Assembly (NCBI RefSeq): GCF_002286785.1
Contig: NZ_MUJY01000062.1
Location: 1-64,000, forward strand
Length of the DNA stretch: 64,000 nt
Direction of reading: 5' to 3'
From: Pseudomonas sp. PIC25
GTDB taxonomy: Bacteria; Pseudomonadota; Gammaproteobacteria; Pseudomonadales; Pseudomonadaceae
The position numbers were made by a program, and so were the translations under genes. Every line of letters starts with the position of its first letter. The stretch's first letter is position 1. The notes under the pieces were generated by a model, which worked only from the letters and a program-made list of their open reading frames with translations, ran no database searches and was not told where the DNA came from. This document shows positions 16,987 through 24,923 of the stretch, piece by piece.

Positions 16987-18513
16987 ATGCGCTCTCTCAA
17001 CCTGCATCTGAAAGTCCTGATCACCTTGCTGGTGACCCTTGGCGTTCTGATCACGGCCTATCAGATCTTCATCCTCGGTATCCCGGTGACGGAAGACGAA
17101 ACCGACGATCTCTGGAACATCGACGCCAAGGTCGAGTTCCAGGCCAACCCTCGCGAGCCGGTCAAGGTGCAGATGTTCGTCCCGCCGCTGAACCAGGACT
17201 ACGTCAGCCTTAACGAGAGCTTCATCTCCAACAACTACGGCGTCAGCGTCAACCGGGTCGACGGCAACCGCCGGGTGACCTGGTCGGCCCGCCGCGCCAG
17301 CGGCAAGCAGACCCTCTACTACCGCCTGGTGCTGACCAAGCGCTACAGCGGCGAGCAGGCGAAGCCCAAGGGCCCGATCTTCCGTGACAGCATCCCCGTC
17401 GAAGGCGCGGAAAAGATCGCGGCGGAAGCGCTGCTGGCACCCATCCGCCAGCACTCGGCCGACGTGGAGACTTTCATCGGCGAAACCATCAAGCGGGTCA
17501 ACAACGTCAACGACGACAACGTGAAGCTGCTGATGGCCGGCGATGCCTCGACGCCGAACAAGGCCCGCATCATCGAGCTGCTGCTATCCATCGCCCACGT
17601 GCCGATGGAGCGCGTCCACACCATCCGCCTGATCGGCGACCAGCCGCAGAGCCCCGAGCTCTGGCTGCGTAGCTTCAATGGCGACAAGTGGCTGTACTTC
17701 AACCCCGAAACCGGGGAGCAAGGCATGCCTGCGGACCGTCTGATGTGGTGGATCGGCGACGACCCGCTGGTGGCCGTCGAGGGCGGCAAGCAGGCCCAGG
17801 TCAGCTTCACCCTGAACAACAGCGAGATGAATGCCATCCGCCTGGCCAAGCTGACCGACGAAAATACCGACGTCGACTTTCTCGAATACTCGCTGTACGG
17901 CCTGCCGCTCTCCACCCAGCAGACCTACCAGATCATGATCATGATCCCGATCGGCGTGCTGGTGATCCTGGTGCTGCGCAACCTGATCGGCATCCAGACC
18001 CTCGGCACCTTCACCCCGGTGCTGATCGCCCTCGCCTTCCGAGAGACCCAGCTCGGCTTCGGTATCGTGCTGTTCACCCTGATCACCGCCCTAGGCCTGT
18101 CGCTGCGCTCGTATCTCGAGCACCTGAAGCTGCAGATGCTGCCGCGACTCTCGGTGGTGCTGACCTTCGTGGTCGTACTCATCGCCGTGATCAGCCTGCT
18201 CAGCCACAAGCTGGGTCTGGAGCGCGGCCTGTCCGTGGCGCTGTTCCCGATGGTGATCCTGACCATGACCATCGAACGCCTGTCGATCACCTGGGAGGAA
18301 CGCGGTGGCGGCCATGCGATGAAGGTCGGCGTGGGCACCATCATTGCCGCCTCCCTGGCGCACGTGTTGATGAACGTGCCGGAACTGACCTACTTCGTCT
18401 TCACCTTTCCGGCTGTGCTGCTGGTGCTGGTGGGCTTCATGCTGGCGATGGGTCGCTACCGCGGCTACCGCCTGACGGAGCTGTTCCGCTTCAAAGCCTT
18501 TCTCAAGGACTAA
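16987..18513 (+). CDS. Inactive transglutaminase-fold / 7-TM membrane protein
   Basis: 508 aa. One membrane anchor near the N-terminus (about residues 8-30), a periplasmic region of about 290 residues matching the UUP1 'inactive transglutaminase' domain, then six or seven membrane segments from about residue 315 to the end. It sits between the protease-like gene and the ATP-grasp gene with 5- and 3-bp gaps, so the products probably act as one envelope system. No catalytic Cys-His-Asp set is visible, in line with the family name. Confidence 0.85.
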   Translation: MRSLNLHLKVLITLLVTLGVLITAYQIFILGIPVTEDETDDLWNIDAKVEFQANPREPVKVQMFVPPLNQDYVSLNESFISNNYGVSVNRVDGNRRVTWSARRASGKQTLYYRLVLTKRYSGEQAKPKGPIFRDSIPVEGAEKIAAEALLAPIRQHSADVETFIGETIKRVNNVNDDNVKLLMAGDASTPNKARIIELLLSIAHVPMERVHTIRLIGDQPQSPELWLRSFNGDKWLYFNPETGEQGMPADRLMWWIGDDPLVAVEGGKQAQVSFTLNNSEMNAIRLAKLTDENTDVDFLEYSLYGLPLSTQQTYQIMIMIPIGVLVILVLRNLIGIQTLGTFTPVLIALAFRETQLGFGIVLFTLITALGLSLRSYLEHLKLQMLPRLSVVLTFVVVLIAVISLLSHKLGLERGLSVALFPMVILTMTIERLSITWEERGGGHAMKVGVGTIIAASLAHVLMNVPELTYFVFTFPAVLLVLVGFMLAMGRYRGYRLTELFRFKAFLKD

Positions 18514-18516
18514 GCC

Positions 18517-19503
18517 ATGTTCGGTCTGATCAAGACGTGGAAGGCCCTCGAAGCGAAAGGCATCATGGGCATCAACCGGCGCAATGCGGACTACGTGCTG
18601 AAGTACAACAAGCGCAGCCTGTATCCCATCGTCGACGACAAGATCATTACCAAGCAGCGCGCGATCGATGCCGGTATCCATGTGCCCGAACTGTACGGGA
18701 TCATCGAGACGGAAAAAGAGATCGACAAGCTCAACGAGATCATCGGTGAGCACAACGACTTCGTGATCAAGCCGGCGCAAGGCGCCGGCGGTGATGGCAT
18801 TACGGTGATCGCCGATCGTTTCGAGGGCCGCTACAAGACGGTATCCGGCAAGATCGTCACCCATGAGGAGCTGGAGCATCAGATTTCCAGCATCCTTACC
18901 GGCCTTTACTCCCTCGGCGGCCACCGCGACCGCGCGCTGATCGAATACCGGGTCACGCCGGACCAGATCTTCAAGAGCATCAGCTACGAAGGCGTGCCGG
19001 ACATCCGCATCATCGTGCTGATGGGCTATCCGGTGATGGCCATGCTGCGCTTGCCGACCCGGCAGTCCAACGGCAAGGCCAACCTGCACCAGGGTGCCAT
19101 CGGCGTCGGGGTCGACCTGGCCACGGGCGTGACCCTGCGCGGCACCTGGCTGAACAACAAGATCGTCAAGCACCCGGACACCAACAACGCGGTGGACGGT
19201 GTGCAACTGCCGAACTGGGACGGCTTCATGAAGCTGGCCGCTGGCTGCTACGAGCTGTGCGGCCTTGGCTACATCGGTGTGGACATGGTGCTGGACCAGG
19301 ACAAGGGACCGCTGATCCTGGAACTCAACGCCCGCCCCGGCCTGAACATCCAGATCGCCAACGACTGCGGCCTGGTGCACCGCACCCATGCCGTGGAAGC
19401 GCGCCTGGAAGAGCTGAAGAAAAAAGGCATCAAGGAAAGTGTCGAGGAGCGCGTGCGCTTCTCCCAGCAACTGTTCGGCCACGTGCACCCGGCAGAAAGC
19501 TGA
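18517..19503 (+). CDS. ATP-grasp alpha-L-glutamate ligase-like protein
   Basis: 328 aa. RimK-related ATP-grasp enzyme (PF14397): FVIKPAQGAGGDGITVI is the phosphate-binding loop, and LGYIGVDMVLD...ILELNARPGLN holds the metal-binding Glu and Asn. Cytoplasmic, no signal. Third gene of the triad; presumably adds an amino acid to a protein or small acceptor, which is inference from the fold. A hairpin follows 15 bp after the stop. Confidence 0.88.
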   Translation: MFGLIKTWKALEAKGIMGINRRNADYVLKYNKRSLYPIVDDKIITKQRAIDAGIHVPELYGIIETEKEIDKLNEIIGEHNDFVIKPAQGAGGDGITVIADRFEGRYKTVSGKIVTHEELEHQISSILTGLYSLGGHRDRALIEYRVTPDQIFKSISYEGVPDIRIIVLMGYPVMAMLRLPTRQSNGKANLHQGAIGVGVDLATGVTLRGTWLNNKIVKHPDTNNAVDGVQLPNWDGFMKLAAGCYELCGLGYIGVDMVLDQDKGPLILELNARPGLNIQIANDCGLVHRTHAVEARLEELKKKGIKESVEERVRFSQQLFGHVHPAES

Positions 19504-19518
19504 GTCGCACCACCAAGG

Positions 19519-19548
19519 ATTCGCCCCCTCGATCCCGTAGGGGCGAAT
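19519..19548. terminator. Hairpin after the triad operon
   Basis: ATTCGCCCC (19519-19527) pairs with GGGGCGAAT (19540-19548), 12-base loop, no T run. The GTAGGGGCGAATTCATTC arm resembles a common Pseudomonas intergenic repeat. It lies between two convergent operons and may end both. Confidence 0.5.
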
Positions 19549-19595
19549 TCATTCACCCAAGGCAGCTCAGCGAGTGCCCCAGGGCAATCATCCCC

Positions 19596-20744
19596 CTATC
19601 GCACGATCGCCAGCTCGAAGCCGCCTTCGTTGCCATGGGCGTGCACCTGCATCCCCATCTCGTTCACCGGCAGCGCCTGCAAGGGGCGTTTGAACGGCTT
19701 GTTGTCCAGGGTCTGTAGAGTACGGTCCTCGTCGGTAGTCAGCAGCAGCACGTAACGCTCCCCCTCCGCCGCCCGAACCGGAATCGTCCCTTCGATGAAC
19801 GCATAGCGATACCAGGTCTCGCCGTGCAACTGGTAGACCGCATCGCTGACCAGGCGGGTCGGGCGCTTCGCCTCGTCGAGGAACAGCAGCGACGGATAGA
19901 CCACCTGTTTATTGGCGAAACTGCGCACCCGCAAGCCGTAGACCCGATGCGAGCGTGGCAACCGGAGGGCCGCGTAGTAACTACGCCCCATTGGGAAATC
20001 GAAGCTCGGCGAATAGCGATTCAGCTCCTCGTAACGCGGCTGATCCACCGACAGGTCGGTGAACGCGTCCTCCGGCAGTTGGGCACAGCAGCGATCCACC
20101 AGGCTCTGATAAAGGCTCTGTTGCTGCTCTTTGCTGCCCTGCAGGAGCGCCTTCATCGCCTCCGTCGGCTGGCCATCCAACCCCGGCAGCACTGGCACGC
20201 GTCGCTCGAACGCTACCTCGCGCCCTTCACTGAAACGGGCCTGCTGCGTTGGAGCCTCCTCGGCGACGCGCTCCCTCGGCACAGGGGAGTTACGCATTCG
20301 GCCCTGCTCATCGACCCAGGTGTAATAGGGGTTGCCATGCTCGCTACGGACGAATCCCCTCCCCTCCAGAACGTCGGCGTCGATGTATTCGCCTGAACTC
20401 TGGCCATTGGGCAGCCGGATGTCAGGCCGGCCGTCGCCGGCCTGACCGCCGGCGTAGAAGCTGTTCTGCAGGTTGCCGTTGGCATCCACCCAGGTGAAAT
20501 ACCGGCGCTTCTGCTCGCCGCTGTTCTGGCTGCCGGGCCAGCGGGTGCCTTGCTCGTCGCCCTGGCGCGCCTGGTCGCTGCGGAGGATCCGCTGCTGGGC
20601 CTGGCGCTGCTGCTCGGCATAACGCGAATCGACGAAGGTATTGTGCAGTCGCCCCTGGTCATCGATCCAGGTCAGGTAACGCCCGCCAGCGGCCTGGACC
20701 GGCAGGCTGAGTAAAAGAGCGAGACCGAGAGTAAGAACGCGCAT
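19596..20744 (-). CDS. FilE/MalM-like exported protein with three TWVD repeats
   Basis: 382 aa from ATG 20744; the open frame continues upstream into the preceding gene but this Met starts a clear signal peptide (MRVLTLGLALLLSLPVQAAG). Three copies of a short motif follow: RYLTWIDDQGRLHNTF (22-37), RYFTWVDANGNLQNSF (81-96) and YYTWVDEQGRMRNSPV (140-155). The C-terminal half is beta-rich and MalM-like. Last gene of the fil-like cluster, 8 bp after the FadL-like barrel. Acinetobacter FilE is the nearest family I recall; the role is not established. Confidence 0.75.
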   Translation of the reverse strand: MRVLTLGLALLLSLPVQAAGGRYLTWIDDQGRLHNTFVDSRYAEQQRQAQQRILRSDQARQGDEQGTRWPGSQNSGEQKRRYFTWVDANGNLQNSFYAGGQAGDGRPDIRLPNGQSSGEYIDADVLEGRGFVRSEHGNPYYTWVDEQGRMRNSPVPRERVAEEAPTQQARFSEGREVAFERRVPVLPGLDGQPTEAMKALLQGSKEQQQSLYQSLVDRCCAQLPEDAFTDLSVDQPRYEELNRYSPSFDFPMGRSYYAALRLPRSHRVYGLRVRSFANKQVVYPSLLFLDEAKRPTRLVSDAVYQLHGETWYRYAFIEGTIPVRAAEGERYVLLLTTDEDRTLQTLDNKPFKRPLQALPVNEMGMQVHAHGNEGGFELAIVR

Positions 20745-20752
20745 GGAAGGCC

Positions 20753-22345
20753 TCAGAAAGCGGTCTGGTAGGTCAACGCGAACACGTAGGCCTTGACCGT
20801 GGTTTCGATGTCCAGGTCGGCGTACGGGTTGTAGACCATGCTGTCCAGGTTCGAACAGTTGACGTTGCAGCTCGAGCGGGCTGGGATGTCCTGCTTGCTG
20901 ACCAGATAATTGAAGCCGACGTCGATCACCGTGTCCTTGTCCCAGCGATAGCCCGCGCCAAGACCGTACAACGTGGCCTCGCCGAGCGGCGCCAGGACAT
21001 CGGCGGCATTGCCCGGGATCGCCGAACGGCGTGGCTCGTAGCCGAAACGCAGGCTCAGGCGGTCGTTGACCTCGTACTGGACACCCAACGCCCAGCTCCA
21101 TACCGACTCGTAGTTGCGGTCGAGAATGATGCTGTGCGAAGTGGCGTTGTTCGGCGAAAACAGCTTGGCGATCCGCAGCACGTCCAGTTCGCGGTCGAAC
21201 TCCAGCTCGAACTTGTCCCAGGCATCGTAATCGGTCCACTTGAGATCGAAGTTGATCTGCCATTTCGGATGCGGCTTGATCTTGATCCCCGTGGCAAAGT
21301 GCGCTGGGTAGGTCAGGTCCAGGGACACATTGCCCTCTTCTTCGTCGAATACGCCGTCCGGAGTGATGCTGCTGAAGATCACGCCGATCAGCGAACTGTC
21401 CAAGCCCCGCCAGAAGCCTTGCCAGTCTTGGGAATAATCGACCCGGTACTTGCCTTGCAGGTGCATCTTCGCCTCGCTTTGGTACACCGCACCCCAGGCG
21501 AACCAGTCGGTCGGCTCCCAAAGAAAGCCGATGTTCCAGGTCGGCGACAGGGTCTGCTGCATGTCGATATCGATGTTGGCGATGTCGGTGAACGGACCGA
21601 GGTCGCCGCCGCAGATGTTCAGCAGTACCTCGAACGGGTTGCCGTCGACCGTACAGAGCGCATCCTGAGCGGCACCGGTCAGGCCGGTCAGGACGTTGGG
21701 TGCGCGGAAATCCTGGTTGATGGCCATGGCTTGGTGGGAAAAACCGATCGACAGCCCCACCGACAGCTCGTCGTTGACCTGATAGCCGATCGATGGCGAG
21801 AAATAGGTCAGCCGTTGCAGCACCACTTCCCGGCCCTGGTAGCGAGCCGGGTCGTCGGAGTCGCGGGTGAAGCCCAGGGCCTGAGGCGTATAGACGTTGG
21901 TGGCGAAGGTGAATTTCGACCCCGGCGGATTGATCGACAGGCCCGCCAAAGGCGCGAACAGCAGCGGGACTTCCATCGCCCCGCCCAGGCCGGGCAGGTA
22001 CATGGCCGCCGTGGTCGTCCGGCTGGAGCTGTTGGCCACCGGATCGTCCTTCAGGCCGAAGAAGCTGCTGCCGTAGTCCGGCGGCGCATCGAAGTCGGCA
22101 CGGATATCCATCATGCCGGTGATGAACTTGACGACGGTCTGGCGCCCCTTGAGCTTGGTCAAGGCCGCCGGGTTGTAGTGCACGGCATCGATACCGCTGG
22201 AGTCGGCGGTGATCGCGTTACCCAGGGCCATGGCCTTGGGGTTGCCGATGGTCAGGTTCTGTGCCAGCTGGGCGTTGGCGGCGCCGGCCCAGAGCAGAGC
22301 TATCCCGGAAATCGCCCGCGCGAGCGGCGAAATACGCATGATCAT
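20753..22345 (-). CDS. OmpP1/FadL-type outer membrane barrel (FilD-like)
   Basis: 530 aa with a signal peptide ending GAANAQ. The N-terminal plug region IGNPKAMALGNAITADSSGIDAVHYNPAALT is typical of FadL channels for hydrophobic compounds, and the C-terminus ends in Phe after aromatic-rich strands (ALTYQTAF), as outer-membrane proteins do. It is longer than E. coli FadL, with two Cys-containing loops. 15 bp after the preceding barrel gene; presumably moves a lipid-like substrate or helps surface export of its neighbours (inference). Confidence 0.88.
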   Translation of the reverse strand: MIMRISPLARAISGIALLWAGAANAQLAQNLTIGNPKAMALGNAITADSSGIDAVHYNPAALTKLKGRQTVVKFITGMMDIRADFDAPPDYGSSFFGLKDDPVANSSSRTTTAAMYLPGLGGAMEVPLLFAPLAGLSINPPGSKFTFATNVYTPQALGFTRDSDDPARYQGREVVLQRLTYFSPSIGYQVNDELSVGLSIGFSHQAMAINQDFRAPNVLTGLTGAAQDALCTVDGNPFEVLLNICGGDLGPFTDIANIDIDMQQTLSPTWNIGFLWEPTDWFAWGAVYQSEAKMHLQGKYRVDYSQDWQGFWRGLDSSLIGVIFSSITPDGVFDEEEGNVSLDLTYPAHFATGIKIKPHPKWQINFDLKWTDYDAWDKFELEFDRELDVLRIAKLFSPNNATSHSIILDRNYESVWSWALGVQYEVNDRLSLRFGYEPRRSAIPGNAADVLAPLGEATLYGLGAGYRWDKDTVIDVGFNYLVSKQDIPARSSCNVNCSNLDSMVYNPYADLDIETTVKAYVFALTYQTAF

Positions 22346-22360
22346 AGTGATCGCTCGCTG

Positions 22361-23365
22361 TCAGGGGGCCTTCAGGCCTTTGATGTCCAGGGGCATGGAA
22401 AGCCCCAGCAACACGTCGGGAGAGTCTTCCGTCATGCCGAAGCCGGCGTTGATGTTGACGATATGTTCCGGCGAAGTGCGCAGGCCGAGGGAGAAGTTCA
22501 TGACCGAACTGGTCTGCTCGCGCCCTTCCAGCGTGACGTCGGAAAACTTGAACTCCGGTGCCAGGGAATGCGCCATCTGGTAGGAGGCCGCCAGCGAAAC
22601 GTCGTAAGACAACGCATAGGCGAAGCCCATGCTGAAGTTGAAGGTCGAGCCCGGATCGACCCCTTCCAGCAGGCGTCCGCCGCGGACCTGGTGGATGCCG
22701 TGGATCGGCAGGTTGTAGGCGTAGCCCAGCGAGCCGAACAGCACGACCGGATCGATCACATAGGACATGTTGGCGCCGAAACCGAGGCTGTAGTAGCCGT
22801 TGCCAGTGGAGAGATCGGTATCGCTGTTGATGTCGTAGGGGCTCTCCCCGGTGGGCAGACCGAGGGTCGCGTAGAGCGTGGTCACCGGACGACCGCGCAG
22901 CGAAGCCCAGGGCTGCCAGCGCAGCGAGGCGGAGACGTCGCCGAGGCTGTAGACGTTGAGGTCGCGTTCGGTGTCGTACTTGGCCACGAACGGCAGGCGC
23001 ACGCTGAAAGTCAGGTTGTCCCAGACGCCATAGTCGAAGGTGAACGAGTTGGTAAAGGTGTGCTGGGCCTCGCTCTGGCCGATCACGCTGTAGACGTTGT
23101 TGCCGGTGCGAACCGTCTCGATCAGGGTGTCGCGGGTCAGGGAATAGTCGAAGCCGTAGGTCAGCGTGCGCTCGCCCTTCTTCAGCAGGGTGTAGCTCTT
23201 CTCCGCCGCCTGGAAGACTTCCTCCAGGGCCTTGGTGCTGTCGGCATCGTCCTCTTTCTTGCTCAATGCCTCACGGGCATCCTCGACGGAAGGCTCATCG
23301 GCCATCACCGGCCCGGCGGCCAGAAGCGTCAGCATGGCCAGCCATGCGTACCCCCTCACTCCCAT
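22361..23365 (-). CDS. Outer-membrane beta-barrel, phenol meta-pathway type (FilC-like)
   Basis: 334 aa with a signal peptide (ends GPVMA). A charged helical stretch (about 25-60, probable coiled coil) precedes alternating amphipathic strands such as LTYGFDYSLTRD, FSVRLPFVAKYD and FNFSMGFAYALS, as in the PF13557-type porins. Third gene of the fil-like cluster, starting 49 bp after the C39 peptidase gene. Substrate unknown. Confidence 0.75.
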   Translation of the reverse strand: MGVRGYAWLAMLTLLAAGPVMADEPSVEDAREALSKKEDDADSTKALEEVFQAAEKSYTLLKKGERTLTYGFDYSLTRDTLIETVRTGNNVYSVIGQSEAQHTFTNSFTFDYGVWDNLTFSVRLPFVAKYDTERDLNVYSLGDVSASLRWQPWASLRGRPVTTLYATLGLPTGESPYDINSDTDLSTGNGYYSLGFGANMSYVIDPVVLFGSLGYAYNLPIHGIHQVRGGRLLEGVDPGSTFNFSMGFAYALSYDVSLAASYQMAHSLAPEFKFSDVTLEGREQTSSVMNFSLGLRTSPEHIVNINAGFGMTEDSPDVLLGLSMPLDIKGLKAP

Positions 23366-23414
23366 GACGCTATCCCCATCTCGTTATTGTTGTCGGGCTT
23401 CGTGCAGCAGACGT

Positions 23415-24176
23415 TTACTTGCGGCGGATGTACTGGATGTCGCCTTCTGAGCCCAGCTCGGTGGCCTGCTCCGAGGTGAACTTGGCGATTTCGGGAAACT
23501 CCCGGAAAGCCAGCAGGCTGACCGTACGATCGTCTACCAGACGCAGGTCGCGCTCGGTCAGTTGCAAGGCGTTGTGCGGCGCCTGCCCGCCGGGAAAAAT
23601 GGCGAACAGCACGTTCTGGTCCCAGATCTCCTCGAAGCGGGTCCGGGTGAAACTGATGTTGCCCAGCGCAGGATCGGCCACGAACACGTGGTCGTTGTAG
23701 ACGTCCCGGACCACGACGAAGTGTTTGAACCCGGCGTACTCGATCGGCACGATGGCCGGATGCTCCAGGGCATCCAGGTCCGAGAAGTCGGCGCGAAATC
23801 CACCGCTCTCATAGCCGAGGGCGGCCACGAAGCGCTTCATGTCCAACAGCGAAAAGCCCCGCCGCTCGACGATCTTTTCCGCTTCGCCGAAACGCAGCAG
23901 CCCTTCCATCACCTGGCGCTCTTCGAGATTGCGGCCCAGGTAGTAGTCGAGCATGGTGGTCAGTGCCGCCGAACCGCAGCTGTAGTCGTAGGCCTGGCGG
24001 ATCACATTGCGGAACTGCAGCTGGCTCATCGGCTCCAGCACCACCGACTCGCGCACCGGGACGGTCCCGTTCAGCGCCTGGGTAATGTTCACCGTGCCTT
24101 GCTGTTGCGGCTTGGTTTCCACCGCCTCGGTGAAACCGAACACACCGATCAGGCTGCCCACAAGAATTTCGATCAT
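23415..24176 (-). CDS. C39-type cysteine peptidase (FilB-like)
   Basis: 253 aa counted from ATG 24176; the longer frame to 24245 runs through the upstream hairpin and is unlikely. After an N-terminal hydrophobic segment (MIEILVGSLIGVFGF) the C39 peptidase domain shows Cys67 in DYSCGSAA, His152 in KHFVVV and Asp168 in VADPALG, the full catalytic triad. Such soluble C39 proteins are exported peptidases rather than ABC exporters. Its neighbour upstream encodes a small secreted DUF6160 protein, a plausible substrate (inference). Confidence 0.85.
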   Translation of the reverse strand: MIEILVGSLIGVFGFTEAVETKPQQQGTVNITQALNGTVPVRESVVLEPMSQLQFRNVIRQAYDYSCGSAALTTMLDYYLGRNLEERQVMEGLLRFGEAEKIVERRGFSLLDMKRFVAALGYESGGFRADFSDLDALEHPAIVPIEYAGFKHFVVVRDVYNDHVFVADPALGNISFTRTRFEEIWDQNVLFAIFPGGQAPHNALQLTERDLRLVDDRTVSLLAFREFPEIAKFTSEQATELGSEGDIQYIRRK

Positions 24177-24207
24177 ACCGTCCGCCCAGATCCCGCCCGC
24201 CGGGGAG

Positions 24208-24232
24208 AAACCCCGCCGACCCGGCGGGGTTT
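24208..24232 (-). terminator. Intra-operon terminator or attenuator after the DUF6160 gene
   Basis: Perfect 11-bp stem AAACCCCGCCG / CGGCGGGGTTT with a 3-base loop, 19 bp after the DUF6160 stop and before the C39 peptidase start. Only a short T tail on the minus strand, so partial read-through is expected: much DUF6160 message, less of the downstream genes. Confidence 0.7.
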
Positions 24233-24251
24233 TCCGGTCGGGCAACCGAAC

Positions 24252-24683
24252 TCAGTGACCCCAGACCTTGACGGTACTGCCGGCCATGTTCAGGTCGTTG
24301 ATGGCCAGGGAGCCCAGGCTGGCGGCGCTGCTGTTACCCACCTTGATGGCGCCGACTTCCAGTTGGCCGGTCATCTCCGGCAGGCTGATCTGCAGCTGCT
24401 GGGTGCCGCCGCTATTGGTGACCACATCGACCATCAGCGGGTTGTCGTCGGAAATGTCGAAGCCGTCGAAGGACACGGTTTCCATGCGCAGCGAGCCGCC
24501 GTTGGTATCGCCGTCGGTGTAGACGATGCTGCCGATGGAGCCGTTGAAACTACCGGAAATGCTGATGCCGTCCTGACCGGTTACGCCGGCCAGCGCGGAA
24601 TCGTCCATCGCCTTCAGATCGGCCTGGGCCAGGAGCGGAGCGGTCAGCAGAGCAGCAAGCGCCAGTTGGTTGAATCTTTTCAT
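24252..24683 (-). CDS. DUF6160 secreted protein (FilA-like)
   Basis: 143 aa from ATG 24683 (GGAGAT upstream; the Met five codons earlier overlaps that ribosome site). Signal peptide MKRFNQLALAALLTAPLLAQA, then LKAMDDSALAGVTGQDGISI, the hallmark L-x-x-VTGQ-x-G start of the family; the rest is predicted beta-rich with many Gly, Ser and Asp and no Cys. First gene of the fil-like cluster and followed by an attenuator, so it is probably the most abundant product, as expected for a structural or surface protein. Confidence 0.75.
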   Translation of the reverse strand: MKRFNQLALAALLTAPLLAQADLKAMDDSALAGVTGQDGISISGSFNGSIGSIVYTDGDTNGGSLRMETVSFDGFDISDDNPLMVDVVTNSGGTQQLQISLPEMTGQLEVGAIKVGNSSAASLGSLAINDLNMAGSTVKVWGH

Positions 24684-24923
24684 TCTTCTTATCTCCAAAA
24701 GATCACAGGTGGGTTACCCCGGGGTGCCGCCGCAGACTCCTGTCTCCGGCAGTGGGACCGGCTTGCGCCGATCTCCAGGCCCGACGCTGCTTCCCTAGTC
24801 GCGTCGGACATGGATTCGTGAAGCCCCTGGCTTCGCGTCCTGTGAACAAGCTACTGGCCACCCTCTTGCCTGCCAGCCCATCCAACGGATGGAGCGGAAC
24901 GGCAGCGCTGCGGAGGCTTTATT

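Noticed and set aside
18091-19488. 465-codon minus-strand frame under the ATP-grasp gene
   Set aside because: Antisense; the plus strand encodes PAQGAGGDG and ELNARPG motifs with tight operon spacing.
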